Source of the DNA: Cognaticolwellia sediminilitoris
GTDB lineage: Bacteria > Pseudomonadota > Gammaproteobacteria > Enterobacterales > Alteromonadaceae
Assembly (NCBI GenBank): GCA_002104535.1
Contig: NBOG01000005.1
Span: forward strand, 186,001-250,000
Direction: 5' to 3'
Length of the DNA: 64,000 bases
Shown: positions 1 to 11,967 of the stretch, piece by piece
How the letters are laid out: every line of letters starts with the position of its first letter
Numbering within the stretch: the stretch's first letter is position 1
Made by a program: the position numbers and the translations under genes
The notes under the pieces: model-generated
What the model saw: only the letters and a program-made list of their open reading frames with translations
What the model was told of the DNA's origin: nothing
Databases searched by the model: none

Positions 1-305
1 ACCACGATTTCAGTAGTATATTGATCTTGCCCTTGTTGGTTTTGCCACTTACGAGTTTGCAAAGCACCTTCAATATAAACTTTAGAACCTTTCTTTAAAT
101 ATTCACCAGCGATTTCAGCTAGTTTTCCGAACATTACCACACGGTGCCATTCTGTTTTTTCTTTTTGTTCACCCGTTTGCTTGTCTTTCCAGCTTTCAGA
201 CGTTGCAATAGTGAGGTTAGCTACACCGCCACCATTAGGCATGAAACGCACCTCAGGATCTTTACCTAAGTTACCTAAAATTATTACTTTATTGACACCA
301 GCCAT
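1..305 (-). CDS. ssb: Single-stranded DNA-binding protein SSB (5' part; runs off the window)
   Basis: The complement of 305..1 translates from ATG into about 101 residues without a stop, beginning [20 protein letters not shown]. This is the N-terminal OB-fold of bacterial SSB, including the W-H-R-V strand ([14 protein letters not shown]) and the [12 protein letters not shown] loop. The family coats single-stranded DNA as a tetramer during replication, recombination and repair. The acidic C-terminal tip that recruits partner proteins lies outside the window. I see no clear LexA operator in the 175 bases upstream. In related genomes ssb sits close to uvrA; here about 8.7 kb separates their starts. 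Confidence 0.96.
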   Translation of the reverse strand, partial: MAGVNKVIILGNLGKDPEVRFMPNGGGVANLTIATSESWKDKQTGEQKEKTEWHRVVMFGKLAEIAGEYLKKGSKVYIEGALQTRKWQNQQGQDQYTTEIV

Positions 306-480
306 GAACAAAATCCTATAATTGCAGTAAAACTAAACTTTACTGATTTAACACTTTCCAAGCATCAGCTTGCTCAGAATATTTATTTTTTATAACAGTT
401 GAGAGATTCTATCACTACAACTAAAAAATTACGCTAGGTTTACACTATTTTTATAAAATATTTTATCGCTAAAAAGTAAA

Positions 481-882
481 TTAGATTTCAGCAGAAAATA
501 AGTGTTTTTCCATTTCAACTTTAAGGTCTGCAGGTATTTTTAAAGAGCTTTGATTTTGAAAACAAAAATGCACCATAACCGCTGTGCCAGACGCGCACTT
601 GATGTCGTTTTGCCATAACTCTTGATAAACATCGAATGATGATCCCCCGATACGACCAATGTAAGTTCGAAGCTCGATCTCTTTGCCATAATATATTTGC
701 GCATGAAAGGTTACATCGATTTTCGCGAGTATTAATTGCCATTGTTTGACATCTAATTCTGGCATAAACCATTTAAAAACCGGATCTCTAGCGCCTTCAA
801 ACCATACCGGCACCATAGTATTATTAATATGTCCAAGTGCATCGGTGTCACAAAATCGGGTAGTAATCTTTTGACTAAACAT
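481..882 (-). CDS. Acyl-CoA thioesterase of the hotdog (4HBT/YbgC-like) family
   Basis: A 133-residue single-domain protein. The N-terminal motif DTDALGHINN (about residues 13-22) is the active-site loop of 4-hydroxybenzoyl-CoA/YbgC-type thioesterases, with Asp in the catalytic position. The rest has the alternating hydrophobic strands of a hotdog fold, and the length is usual for the family. These cytoplasmic enzymes hydrolyse acyl-CoA thioesters. The substrate cannot be read from sequence. The gene stands alone, with divergent neighbours, between ssb and a 2OG oxygenase. Confidence 0.85.
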   Translation of the reverse strand: MFSQKITTRFCDTDALGHINNTMVPVWFEGARDPVFKWFMPELDVKQWQLILAKIDVTFHAQIYYGKEIELRTYIGRIGGSSFDVYQELWQNDIKCASGTAVMVHFCFQNQSSLKIPADLKVEMEKHLFSAEI

Positions 883-1041
883 AAAAGCCCTTCGTAAAGA
901 AAAATAATCTGCACATTCTACAGAGATTTTTCAACAAGGAAATTAAATTAGTCTCATCCCAATTCATTACTTTAATTGGTATCAGTTTGTTGTATGCTGA
1001 AGCCAGACGAATAAATTAACCAAATCACAGACTTTAGAACT

Positions 1042-1740
1042 ATGACAGATTTTATTGAAGTATACCCAAACGCCTTAAGCCCAGAATTTTGTAAAAAATT
1101 TATCATGGATTTTGACAATAGCCCACATCAAGTTTCGGGTAGAACTGGCAACGGCGTTGATACCACAAAAAAACTCAGCCAAGATATATACCTTAACCAA
1201 CATGCTGAGTTCCAACCGGCCTTGCAAACTATATTACAGACCTGCGGCGATCACATTACCGACTATATTGGTAAATACTTCTTTAGCTTGATCAGTGGAA
1301 TTTCGCTCACCGTTCAGCATCCTGTGACTAAAGAACCGGTGGTATTAACCGTTGATAATTTTGAAGAAGTTGGAAAACCAAATTTATTTAACCTGGTAAG
1401 GTACTTATTCAACTTAGCGCCAATTAACGCCCAACGTTATGAACAAGGTAAAGGTAATTATGGCTACTGGCACTCCGAAATATATCCTCAGCTAGGTGGT
1501 AACAAAGCGCTACACCGTATGTTGCTTTTTATCATTTATTTGAATGATGTTGAAGAAGGTGGCGAAACAGATTTTTACTATCAAGATAAAAGTATTCAAC
1601 CAAAAGCTGGTACTATGATTATCGCGCCTTGCGGCTTTACCCATACTCATAGAGGTAACATTCCTATTTCTTCAAATAAATATGTATTAACCTCTTGGGT
1701 AAGCTTTAATCCCGCTGAGCAAATATATACCCAAAGTTAG
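1042..1740 (+). CDS. 2-oxoglutarate/Fe(II)-dependent oxygenase (prolyl-4-hydroxylase-like)
   Basis: A 232-residue protein whose C-terminal half has the double-stranded beta-helix signature. H144-x-E146 (in YWHSEIYP) and a His at 201 or 203 (FTHTHRG) form the likely iron triad. K213 (SNKYVLTSW) is a candidate 2-oxoglutarate ligand. The segment LNDVEEGGETDFYY is characteristic of P4H-type enzymes. Glu replaces the more common Asp in the HxD/E motif, which family members tolerate. Such enzymes hydroxylate protein or small-molecule substrates; the substrate here is unknown. It is a single-gene unit and the next gene starts 155 bases downstream. Confidence 0.85.
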   Translation: MTDFIEVYPNALSPEFCKKFIMDFDNSPHQVSGRTGNGVDTTKKLSQDIYLNQHAEFQPALQTILQTCGDHITDYIGKYFFSLISGISLTVQHPVTKEPVVLTVDNFEEVGKPNLFNLVRYLFNLAPINAQRYEQGKGNYGYWHSEIYPQLGGNKALHRMLLFIIYLNDVEEGGETDFYYQDKSIQPKAGTMIIAPCGFTHTHRGNIPISSNKYVLTSWVSFNPAEQIYTQS

Positions 1741-1895
1741 AGAGAAAATGGAAGTTACAGCAAGTTTCTGCCCTAAAAGTACCTGAAAGGATGAGGTTTT
1801 AAGTTTCAAAGTATAGCCATAAAAAAATATGTATTTTTTAATCTAAGGTAATTATAGATAAACTGCTAAACTGATTTACACGGAGGTCTGATAAG

Positions 1896-2636
1896 TTGTT
1901 TATGTTTAAAAATATCATCATCATATTAGCGTTATTTATGGGCCAGTGCATAGCTGCCCAGCCCTTACCGCTATTAAAAGTTGTTACTGAAGAGTGGACT
2001 GATTATACCAATGCTGATGGAACGGGCACCTATTGGGATATCGTTAGAGCAGTATATGGTGAAAAATACCAATTAGAGTTGATTACAACTACTTGGAGTC
2101 GTGCGCTAAATCTAGTCGAAAACGGCCGTGCTGATGTGCTTGTTGGTAGCGTTAAAAGCGTTAATAAGAAATTAATTTTTCCACAACATCACCTTGATAT
2201 CGAATATCCGGTGTATGTGATTTTTGATAAAAACATTCATACTATCAATACAGTTAAGGATCTAGCGGGGTTAACAGTAGCGGGTAGAAAAGAATATGGC
2301 TTTGCCAAATTTTTGCCAAGCTCAAGTCACTTTTATGGCGTAGAATTTATAGGTGATGTGGCTAAGCTAATTGAAAAAAAACGCGTTGATGTCGCTCTTG
2401 CTTATCAGGTCAATTTAGCTTTAGCCGATCCTTCCAACCGTTTCACCCATAAGTCGATTGGACCAGAAGAGCGATTATACTTAGCCTTTACCCATTCAGA
2501 TCAAGGGAAAAAGCTTAGAGAACAATACGAAAAAGCATTAATCGCGCTAATTAGGGATGATAAGTTAAAGCAATATTTTGCTAGCGATCAGGAGTACCAA
2601 CATGCAAAACTCGACGAATTATTACCCTGCCCGTAA
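1896..2636 (+). CDS. Periplasmic solute-binding protein, SBP_bac_3 type (orphan)
   Basis: A 246-residue protein with an N-terminal signal peptide (hydrophobic residues 6-20, cleavage probably near AAQP) and a type-II periplasmic binding fold similar to amino-acid binding proteins (YWDIVRAVYGEKY, GRADVLVGSVKS, DLAGLTVAGRKEYG). No ABC permease or ATPase lies nearby, so it is an orphan. Many Alteromonadales carry such orphans, whose ligands are unknown. Start choice: a GGAGG at 1882-1886 sits 9 bases before a TTG at 1896 but 15 before the ATG at 1902, so the TTG start is favoured. The signal peptide is intact from either start. Confidence 0.8.
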   Translation: MFMFKNIIIILALFMGQCIAAQPLPLLKVVTEEWTDYTNADGTGTYWDIVRAVYGEKYQLELITTTWSRALNLVENGRADVLVGSVKSVNKKLIFPQHHLDIEYPVYVIFDKNIHTINTVKDLAGLTVAGRKEYGFAKFLPSSSHFYGVEFIGDVAKLIEKKRVDVALAYQVNLALADPSNRFTHKSIGPEERLYLAFTHSDQGKKLREQYEKALIALIRDDKLKQYFASDQEYQHAKLDELLPCP

Positions 2637-2680
2637 GACAAAAATCACCTATGCTGATTAAATATTACTGCGCTTAAGAA

Positions 2681-2708
2681 AAAAGCATAAAGAAATCTTT
2701 ATGCTTTT
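2681..2708. terminator. Bidirectional intrinsic terminator
   Basis: A 13 bp inverted repeat, AAAAGCATAAAGA and its complement, lies between two convergent genes. A-runs and T-runs flank it on the appropriate sides for both directions. It can end the solute-binding-protein transcript (+) and the pssA transcript (-). Confidence 0.8.
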
Positions 2709-2760
2709 CTCTTCACTAATAGGTTGTCAGACTTACTAAATCAAACATTAGATAGAACAT

Positions 2761-4092
2761 CTAAAGAAAGCGTTTTAATAGCCTATCGATTTGTGTCATG
2801 CGTAATTTCTTTAACAACTTCCGTGGCTTATCAGGGTAACTCTGCACACTTTCAATATCAGAGGCTTTGGTTATTTTAGTGGTATGTTGAGTAATACGTT
2901 GCAATTCAGCGCTAAATTTCTCGGCTAAGTTGCCTTTGACATCATCAAGTAAAACGCCATTTTCTAAATCTAATGCCCATGCTCTTGGGTTTAAGTTACT
3001 GCCCGTTAACATGTGGTATCGCTGATCAACTACCAAGCCTTTTAAATGGAAACTGTTGTTTTCATGCTGCCATAACCTAAGGGTTAAAGTACCTTTATCT
3101 AAATGCTTTTGTCGACCTGATAAAAATTTCGCTAACAAACGCTCGTAAATATAAGGCACTATTTCAACAGTTGAAAATGTGGCTTCATCGGCATTATAAA
3201 AGTCATTCGCTTTTTTATCGCCAACAATTAAAGTCACTTTAACACCGCGCTTTAGCGCTGCATCTAAGTCTCTTAGTAATGGTTTTGGCAAATTAAAATA
3301 AGGGGTAAATATAATTAAAGTGTCACGGCTGCTGCGAACCAAATCTCTAATAACGCGGTTAAGTTGATTACCTCGTCGACCACAGCCAACAAACATAGAG
3401 GCCTGAATATCAGATTTATCATCAGCAGTACTATCGATATTAAACGGGCGATATTGAGACGATTTTAGTAACTTTGTTAAACGCATAATATTACGTTTCA
3501 TTACTTTATTATCTGGTAACTCACCTTGGTTTAATAATGGTGCCAAACCTGATTCGACAAAAAAGTGCTGCAAATATTGACAAAAATTATTAGCTAAAGC
3601 TTTGCTTGGTAATCGATAGTAGCGGTCAAGGCGGTAACGCTGCGTTTGTTGCAAATAAATATCATTAATACTGGCGCCGGTATAAAGCAATACATCGTCG
3701 ATAACCATGCCTTTTAAATGTAAAACGCCTAGCAATTCTTTACGCTTTACAGGCACGCCATAAATGTTAATTGATTCTTGATGTTGCGCTGTTAGCGCTA
3801 AATAAAGTTCACGATTACCACCATGCGCTTTATCACCAATTAAGCCACGTTGGGCACGATGAAAATCAACAAATAGGCAAATATCTAAAGTTGGATTTTG
3901 TTTTTTTGCAGCATAAAGCGCTGAAAGAATTTCTCTTCCTGCGGTATCGTCTTGAATATAAAGAGCGGAAATATAGATACGTACTTTTGCATTGGAAATT
4001 TCGTCCAATAACATTTGCTTAAAGTCAGCAGCTGAACTGGCAATATCGATTTCTTTTGCGACTAGTCCCGTTGTAGAATTTACGGCAACCAT
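2761..4092 (-). CDS. pssA: CDP-diacylglycerol--serine O-phosphatidyltransferase (PssA, phospholipase D type)
   Basis: 443 residues, close to the 451 of E. coli PssA. There are two HKD-type motifs: HLKGMVIDD at about residues 124-132, followed by LYTGASINDIYL, and HLKGLVVDQ at about 349-357, followed by TGSNLNPRAW. The segment VDFHRAQRG is a PssA hallmark. The enzyme makes phosphatidylserine from CDP-diacylglycerol and serine, the first step to phosphatidylethanolamine, and is usually associated with ribosomes or membrane. The C-terminus is Lys/Arg-rich. It is monocistronic on the reverse strand, with a terminator just downstream. Confidence 0.95.
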   Translation of the reverse strand: MVAVNSTTGLVAKEIDIASSAADFKQMLLDEISNAKVRIYISALYIQDDTAGREILSALYAAKKQNPTLDICLFVDFHRAQRGLIGDKAHGGNRELYLALTAQHQESINIYGVPVKRKELLGVLHLKGMVIDDVLLYTGASINDIYLQQTQRYRLDRYYRLPSKALANNFCQYLQHFFVESGLAPLLNQGELPDNKVMKRNIMRLTKLLKSSQYRPFNIDSTADDKSDIQASMFVGCGRRGNQLNRVIRDLVRSSRDTLIIFTPYFNLPKPLLRDLDAALKRGVKVTLIVGDKKANDFYNADEATFSTVEIVPYIYERLLAKFLSGRQKHLDKGTLTLRLWQHENNSFHLKGLVVDQRYHMLTGSNLNPRAWALDLENGVLLDDVKGNLAEKFSAELQRITQHTTKITKASDIESVQSYPDKPRKLLKKLRMTQIDRLLKRFL

Positions 4093-4483
4093 CTTAGTAA
4101 TTGCTCACAGCGGTAGTGGTAAAATTAATTATTTTTTTATTATCCATGAAAGCTATATTATTAATTTTTTATAGTAAACTGCGCTGATTGTAACGCAAGA
4201 TCTCCACAGAGTTGAGAAAAATTACACATCCCCAGAAAAACCCAAGTCATTAAGTGTATTTATTCACCGCTGTCACAATAATATTTAAAACAAAAGTTAA
4301 AAATAAAACTTTAAATATTAAAAGCTTATATAACCAACACCTAAGGTTAATTTATTATTATCAACATTACGTGTGCCGAATTATCGCTGGCAATTACCCT
4401 TTTTTAGCTAAGGGTAATGCATTATAAAACTATAATAGCGGCACAACGCAACCTTGATTAAAGCTTAAAGTTAACCGTAAACA
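4093..4483. other. Intergenic region between fadH and pssA
   Basis: 391 bases of AT-rich sequence without a credible ORF. It should hold the pssA promoter (reverse strand) and the fadH 3' end. The one clear structure is a 9 bp inverted repeat (ATTACCCTT and complement, 4393-4401 and 4410-4418). It may act as a weak terminator or 3' stabiliser for fadH but has no U-tract on the reverse strand. Confidence 0.5.
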
Positions 4484-6520
<2,037 letters not shown>

Positions 6521-6569
6521 TCACTTTTTGTGTTGTCATGTTATATGGTATTTAAAGCTAGTTCATATT

Positions 6570-6586
6570 TTTTGGTCGAACCAGTT
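6570..6586 (-). promoter_or_regulatory. FadR-like operator upstream of fadH
   Basis: On the reverse strand the sequence reads AACTGGTTCGACCAAAA. It matches the core TGGT..GACCA of the gammaproteobacterial FadR operator (AACTGGTCNGACCAGTT) and diverges only in the distal right flank and one central base. It lies 56-72 bases upstream of the fadH ATG, a plausible promoter position. FadR is a GntR-family acyl-CoA-responsive regulator known to control fad genes. Binding here is inference. Confidence 0.65.
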
Positions 6587-6788
6587 AATGTCTAAAATAT
6601 CTGCTTGTAAGGTAAAACTCAAGCTTTATTTTGACACCTGTCAGATAGATACCATAACCTTCAATATATTTATCAATGTGTACTGGCAGTTTATTTTTTA
6701 TAAATTAACCTTATTCAACAACATAGCGATATACTTGCAACTTATTAGTGATGCTATCTGGAGACTTATTATAAACATCGATAAAAAC

Positions 6789-7271
6789 ATGATAATTGTT
6801 GAAGTAACGACACAGCTACAACAAGAGTTAGCGTTAGCTTTAGAGGCCGCTAATAATGCTCATAAAGCCGCCACTGACGATCAATCGGTAGCAGAAACTC
6901 AATATGATACGTTAGCGATTGAACAAAGTTATTTAGCCGAAGGGCAATCTAGGCGAGTAGATGAAATAAAATACGCCATCAAAAATTTAACAGACTTTCC
7001 TTGGAAATTATCGCAAGGTAAGTCTCAAGTTGTGGTGGGATCGTTAGTACAAATGGAAAAAGATTTGGCAAAGCAGCATTGGTATTTTATTGCCCCTGCC
7101 GCCGGTGGTTATCGTTGTAAATTTGCACAAGATAAAGTCATGGTCAATATCACCGTAATTACGCCACACTCTCCAATGGGTGCGGCATTACTTGGCAAAG
7201 AATTTGATGATGAAGTTATTTTAACTGTCGGTAACAATAAAATGGCAGACTACATTATTGCTATCGAGTAA
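6789..7271 (+). CDS. GreA/GreB-like transcription elongation factor homologue (divergent)
   Basis: 160 residues from ATG 6789; an open frame continues upstream to 6447 but would overlap fadH antisense, so this start is preferred. Residues 8-68 form an acidic helical hairpin (coiled-coil like). The C-terminus SPMGAALLGKEFDDEVIL resembles the GreA/GreB C-terminal FKBP-like domain (SPIxRxLLGKxxGDEV). In my alignment the GreA tip motif DLKENAEY corresponds to SVAETQYD: the tip Asp is replaced by Ser while a Glu is kept. It may bind the RNA polymerase secondary channel with altered or no cleavage activity. It is not the housekeeping greA, which is normally linked to carAB. Confidence 0.7.
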   Translation: MIIVEVTTQLQQELALALEAANNAHKAATDDQSVAETQYDTLAIEQSYLAEGQSRRVDEIKYAIKNLTDFPWKLSQGKSQVVVGSLVQMEKDLAKQHWYFIAPAAGGYRCKFAQDKVMVNITVITPHSPMGAALLGKEFDDEVILTVGNNKMADYIIAIE

Positions 7272-7307
7272 CTTAACTACGCCCAGTCCGATAAGCCCAA
7301 TAAGCTT

Positions 7308-8687
7308 TTAGTTTATTTGCGGCTCGCTATTGAGTAAGGCTTTGATACTGACTAAATCAACAATTTTCTCATCAACCTTTAAATACGCAACCGCTTCCTC
7401 GTGCATAATAGTGGCTTCAATAACGCCCGGCATTTCACTCAATTTTTCCGCAATTTCACGCGCTTTTTCATCACTAATAATACCGGTCGCAAAACTATAA
7501 GCTTTAGATTTTTTCAGCGGTTTCATCCCTAAGGTCAACAGCAACCAAAGTAAGCCAAATATTGCCATAACCAAAAATATTGTTTGTTCGCCAAATTCAC
7601 CAGCAATAAAACCACCGAGAATACCGCCAGCAAAAGCACCTAAAAACTGGCTACTCGAATAAATTCCCATCACGCTACCTTTAACGCCAGCAGGAGCAAT
7701 GCGTGACAAAATTGACGGCATTGTCGCTTCTAAATAATTAAAAGCGGTAAAAAACATCATCACTAAAGCCACTAAGGTAGTAATGCTGCTAGGCAAGTAC
7801 CACAGCAATAGCAACGCAAGCGTTAACAATGCCACAGCGGCACTGAACATTTGCGTTTCTTTTTGCTTTTTCATCGCAAGGATCATAAATGGCACCATTA
7901 AGAAAAATGAGCCAAATAACGTCGGTAGATAAAGCTGCCAATGATGCTCAAGTGCTAAGCCGTTAGCAACAAACTGCTTAGGTAAAGTCACAAAACACGC
8001 GGTCAGCGCCATATGCAGAATAAATACGCCCCAATTAAGACGGGATAATTGACCATCGACAATTAAGCTTTTCAACTTTGAAGGCAGTGCCACGCTGTCA
8101 CCTTTAGGCGCGGTATTAATAGAGTTAGGTACGACAAAGGCAATAGTGAACATGGCAAAAATAGTTAATATTGCGATAAACCAGAATAATCCACTCAAAC
8201 CAAATGCCTGTGCGACAATAGGGCCGATGATCATGGCGATGGTAAAAGACAGTCCGATAAACATACCAATGGTCGCCATCACTTTAGGCCGTTGCTCCTC
8301 ACGGCTTAAATCAGCCGCTAAAGCTAATATTGCACTCGCTATAGCGCCCATGCCTTGTAAAGCTCGACCAAGTACTACGCCGTATATTGTTTCTGACATG
8401 GCAGCAACAACACTACCCAATAGAAAAACCACTAAACCTGCTAAAATAACCGGTTTGCGGCCAAACTTATCAGACAAAATACCCATAGGTATTTGTAGCA
8501 TTGCTTGTGTTAGACCATAAGCACCTATAGCTAAACCCAGCCAAATTGGGCTGTAACCGATAAGAGTTTCACCATAAATGGCAAAAACCGGCAAGATCAT
8601 AAACAGGCCCAGCATACGAAGGCCGAATACGGAGGCTAACGAAAATGCGGCCTTTTTCTCAATACTATTTAAACCGGTTGCGCTCAT
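7308..8687 (-). CDS. MFS transporter, YajR-like, with C-terminal YAM-type domain
   Basis: 459 residues with twelve predicted membrane segments (about 20-390). A motif-A loop GILSDKFGRKP lies between segments 2 and 3, and LSDKFGRK followed by RALQGMGA is typical of drug/proton antiporters. After the last segment, residues 400-459 form a small soluble ferredoxin-like domain (ISDEKAREIAEKL, GVIEATI), the YAM domain described in YajR. Length agrees with YajR (454). It is an inner-membrane exporter of unknown substrate. It is divergent from uvrA. In Shewanella-type genomes a related MFS gene sits directly between uvrA and ssb; here about 6.8 kb lies between it and ssb. Confidence 0.85.
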   Translation of the reverse strand: MSATGLNSIEKKAAFSLASVFGLRMLGLFMILPVFAIYGETLIGYSPIWLGLAIGAYGLTQAMLQIPMGILSDKFGRKPVILAGLVVFLLGSVVAAMSETIYGVVLGRALQGMGAIASAILALAADLSREEQRPKVMATIGMFIGLSFTIAMIIGPIVAQAFGLSGLFWFIAILTIFAMFTIAFVVPNSINTAPKGDSVALPSKLKSLIVDGQLSRLNWGVFILHMALTACFVTLPKQFVANGLALEHHWQLYLPTLFGSFFLMVPFMILAMKKQKETQMFSAAVALLTLALLLLWYLPSSITTLVALVMMFFTAFNYLEATMPSILSRIAPAGVKGSVMGIYSSSQFLGAFAGGILGGFIAGEFGEQTIFLVMAIFGLLWLLLTLGMKPLKKSKAYSFATGIISDEKAREIAEKLSEMPGVIEATIMHEEAVAYLKVDEKIVDLVSIKALLNSEPQIN

Positions 8688-9002
8688 GAAAATGTTAACT
8701 CTTAATTAAACTTGTTACTGACTAGGAAAATACTGGCTAGAAAAACGGGCATATCTTAGCACGACCACCGAATGAACAAAAACAGAGATTTAAGATGAAT
8801 TTGGATTAAAAAATGTGCGATAATATTCGGTCCTAACTTAATGTTTAGGGTTCAACAACACTTAAAGTAATTTACCGCTAAAACAACGCTGTATTAGCGT
8901 ATAAAGATTAAGTTAATTGTTGAAATAGTGGAAGGTAATTTTTCATTCAGCCAAACAATTTTCACTAGAATTGTCAGGCAATAAACTGGTCACAATGTCA
9001 TT
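8688..9002. other. Divergent intergenic region MFS/uvrA
   Basis: 315 bases carrying the promoters of the divergent MFS and uvrA genes. The best LexA-like string, CTGTATTAGCGTATAA near 8890, has a good left half only, so I do not call an SOS box. A short inverted repeat CGCT...AGCG overlaps it. No ORF or RNA gene is seen. Confidence 0.5.
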
Positions 9003-11849
9003 ATGAAGAAAATTGAAGTCAGGGGTGCTCGCACTCATAACTTGAAAAATATTAGTTTAGATATTCCTCGCGACAAGTTAATTGTTATTACTGGGCTTTC
9101 TGGCTCTGGCAAATCTTCATTAGCGTTTGATACATTATACGCAGAAGGACAAAGACGTTATGTTGAGTCACTTTCTGCTTATGCTCGTCAGTTTTTATCT
9201 TTAATGGAAAAACCAGACGTTGATCATATTGAAGGTTTATCACCTGCTATTTCTATTGAGCAAAAATCAACGTCTCATAATCCGCGTTCCACCGTTGGTA
9301 CCATCACCGAAATTTATGATTATTTACGTTTGCTTTATGCCCGCGTCGGCGAACCACGTTGTCCTGAACATCACCAACCGCTTGCCGCCCAAACAATATC
9401 GCAAATGGTTGATCGCGTTTTAGCACTCGAAGAAGGCACCAAGGTCATGGTATTAGCGCCGGTGCTGCAAGACCGTAAAGGCGAGCATATCAAGTTACTA
9501 GATAACTTAGCGGCTCAAGGTTATATTCGTGCCCGTATTGATGGCGAAGTATGTGACCTTTCAGATCCACCAACATTAGAACTACATAAAAAGCATACTA
9601 TTGAGGTGGTTGTCGATCGCCTTAAAGTTCGCGAAGACATTCAATTACGCCTTTCTGAGTCATTCGAAACAGCATTATCTCTTACCTCAGGTACCGTGAA
9701 AGTTGCTTTCATGGATGAGCCTAAAAAAGAAGAACTGATTTTCTCGGCTAACTTTGCCTGCCCAATGTGTGGCTATAGTATGCAAGAGTTAGAGCCACGT
9801 TTGTTCTCATTCAACAACCCTGCTGGCGCATGTCAAACTTGTGATGGCTTAGGTAATCAACAATATTTTGACTCTAATCGCGTTATTGCAAACGCAGAGC
9901 TGAGTTTAGCTGGTGGCGCTATTCGTGGCTGGGACAAGCGTAATTTTTATTATTTTCAAATGCTACAAGCTTTGGCTGAGCATTATAAATTTCCGCTAGA
10001 CTTAGCTTTTAACGAATTGGACGAAAAAATTCAAAACGTTATTTTAAAAGGTAGCGGCAAGCAAGAAATTGAATTTAAGTACATGAATGATCGTGGTGAT
10101 ATTGTTATTCGCAAACACCCGTTTGAAGGTATTTTAAATAATATGGAACGACGCTACCGTGAAACTGAGTCAAACGCGGTACGTGAAGAATTAGCTAAAT
10201 ACCTGAATAGCCAAAGCTGTCCTGACTGTAAAGGCAGCCGCTTACGCCTAGAAGCGCGTAACGTATTTGTTGCTGACACACCATTAAATGATATTGCTGA
10301 ATATGCCATTGCCGATGCCTTAGCATTTTTCCAAGGTCTTGAGCTAACCGGTCAAAAAGGTCAAGTGGCAGAAAAAATTCTCAAAGAAATTAACGACCGT
10401 CTTGGCTTCTTAGTCAATGTAGGTTTGAATTACCTTAACTTATCGCGTGGTGCTGACACTTTATCAGGCGGCGAAGCACAACGTATTCGCTTGGCCAGTC
10501 AAATAGGCGCAGGGTTAGTTGGGGTAATGTATGTTTTAGATGAACCTTCAATTGGTTTGCATCAACGTGATAACGAACGTTTATTAGAAACCTTGATTCA
10601 TTTACGTGATTTAGGCAACACCGTTATTGTGGTTGAGCACGACGAAGATGCCATCCGCGCGGCCGATCATGTTATCGATATTGGCCCAGGAGCTGGTGTT
10701 CATGGCGGTAGAATTATCGCCGAAGGTAATGTAGACGATATATTAGCGTGTGAAGACTCACTTACCGGACAATACCTTTCAGGTAGAGAACGCATTGAAA
10801 TACCAAAAGTCAGAGTACCCTTTGATAAAGACAATGTTGTCGAATTAAAAGGCTGTACTGGCAATAACCTGAAAAATGTCGACTTAGTCATTCCTAACGG
10901 TTTAATGACCTGTATTACTGGCGTTTCTGGCTCAGGTAAATCGACCTTAATTAATGACACGTTATACAAGCTTGCTCATATCGAATTAAACGGTGCCACC
11001 ACACAAGAGCCTGCGCCTCATAAAGAGATTATTGGCTTAGAGTTACTCGATAAGGTTATCGACATTGATCAAAGTCCGATTGGCCGAACGCCACGTTCAA
11101 ATCCTGCGACTTACACCGGTATTTTTACTGCTGTGAGGGAAATTTTTGCTGCCACACAAGAGTCACGTTCAAGAGGTTATAAACCAGGTCGCTTTAGCTT
11201 CAATGTTAAAGGTGGTCGTTGTGAAGCTTGCCAAGGTGATGGCTTAATCAAGGTTGAAATGCACTTTTTACCCGATGTTTACGTCCCGTGTGATGTGTGT
11301 AAAAGTAAACGGTATAACCGCGAAACCCTAGAAGTTAAATACAAGGGTAAAAGCATTCATGAAGTGTTAGATATGACCATTGAAGATGCTTTTGATTTTT
11401 TTGCGCCAATTCCTGCGGTAAAGCGTAAATTACAAACCTTAATGGACGTTGGCCTAAGCTATATAAAACTTGGTCAATCAGCAACAACCCTCTCAGGTGG
11501 TGAAGCGCAGCGAGTTAAACTGTCAAAAGAATTGTCTAAGCGCGATACGGGTAAAACTTTATATATTTTAGATGAACCAACAACAGGCCTGCACTTTCAC
11601 GACATTAAGCAATTACTGCAAGTTATCCATCGCCTACGTGACCATGGCAATACTATTGTGGTTATTGAGCATAATTTAGATGTAGTAAAAACTGCTGACT
11701 GGATTGTCGATTTAGGCCCTGAAGGTGGTTCTGGCGGTGGCGAAATATTGGTGACCGGTACGCCTGAACAAGTAGCTGAACATAAGGGATCGCATACTGC
11801 GCGTTTCTTAAAACCATTACTGGCAGATGCTAAAGCTAAGCATGGATAA
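9003..11849 (+). CDS. uvrA: Excinuclease ABC subunit A (UvrA)
   Basis: 948 residues, full length for the family (about 940). There are two ABC ATPase modules: Walker [10 protein letters not shown] at 31-39 and GVSGSGKST near 640, and signatures LSGGEAQR near 488 and 832. Zinc-binding CxxC pairs include CPMC near 253, CPDC near 405 and CEAC near 740. UvrA dimers detect bulky DNA lesions and load UvrB in nucleotide excision repair in the cytoplasm. It is monocistronic, followed by a hairpin at 11867-11901. No convincing LexA box is seen upstream, although uvrA is SOS-regulated in many relatives. Confidence 0.98.
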   Translation: MKKIEVRGARTHNLKNISLDIPRDKLIVITGLSGSGKSSLAFDTLYAEGQRRYVESLSAYARQFLSLMEKPDVDHIEGLSPAISIEQKSTSHNPRSTVGTITEIYDYLRLLYARVGEPRCPEHHQPLAAQTISQMVDRVLALEEGTKVMVLAPVLQDRKGEHIKLLDNLAAQGYIRARIDGEVCDLSDPPTLELHKKHTIEVVVDRLKVREDIQLRLSESFETALSLTSGTVKVAFMDEPKKEELIFSANFACPMCGYSMQELEPRLFSFNNPAGACQTCDGLGNQQYFDSNRVIANAELSLAGGAIRGWDKRNFYYFQMLQALAEHYKFPLDLAFNELDEKIQNVILKGSGKQEIEFKYMNDRGDIVIRKHPFEGILNNMERRYRETESNAVREELAKYLNSQSCPDCKGSRLRLEARNVFVADTPLNDIAEYAIADALAFFQGLELTGQKGQVAEKILKEINDRLGFLVNVGLNYLNLSRGADTLSGGEAQRIRLASQIGAGLVGVMYVLDEPSIGLHQRDNERLLETLIHLRDLGNTVIVVEHDEDAIRAADHVIDIGPGAGVHGGRIIAEGNVDDILACEDSLTGQYLSGRERIEIPKVRVPFDKDNVVELKGCTGNNLKNVDLVIPNGLMTCITGVSGSGKSTLINDTLYKLAHIELNGATTQEPAPHKEIIGLELLDKVIDIDQSPIGRTPRSNPATYTGIFTAVREIFAATQESRSRGYKPGRFSFNVKGGRCEACQGDGLIKVEMHFLPDVYVPCDVCKSKRYNRETLEVKYKGKSIHEVLDMTIEDAFDFFAPIPAVKRKLQTLMDVGLSYIKLGQSATTLSGGEAQRVKLSKELSKRDTGKTLYILDEPTTGLHFHDIKQLLQVIHRLRDHGNTIVVIEHNLDVVKTADWIVDLGPEGGSGGGEILVTGTPEQVAEHKGSHTARFLKPLLADAKAKHG

Positions 11850-11866
11850 CTAATAAAAATACTTTG

Positions 11867-11901
11867 GCTAGCATATAAAAACTTTCCTTTTATATGCTAG
11901 C
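11867..11901 (+). terminator. Stem-loop after uvrA
   Basis: A perfect 14 bp inverted repeat (GCTAGCATATAAAA and complement) with a 7 nt loop, 18 bases after the uvrA stop. No long T-run follows, so it may act as an imperfect terminator or 3' end stabiliser. Confidence 0.6.
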
Positions 11902-11967
11902 TTCCTGATTAGCTTAAGTTTATGATGATTTGTCTCTTAAACACTTTTAACCATAAGTAGCAGCACA

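Noticed and set aside
3771-4174. Forward-strand open frames inside pssA
   Set aside because: They are antisense to a well-conserved gene and show no family features.
8880-8910. Possible LexA box CTGTATTAGCGTATAA before uvrA
   Set aside because: Only the left half fits CTGT-N8-ACAG; the right half differs in two of four bases.
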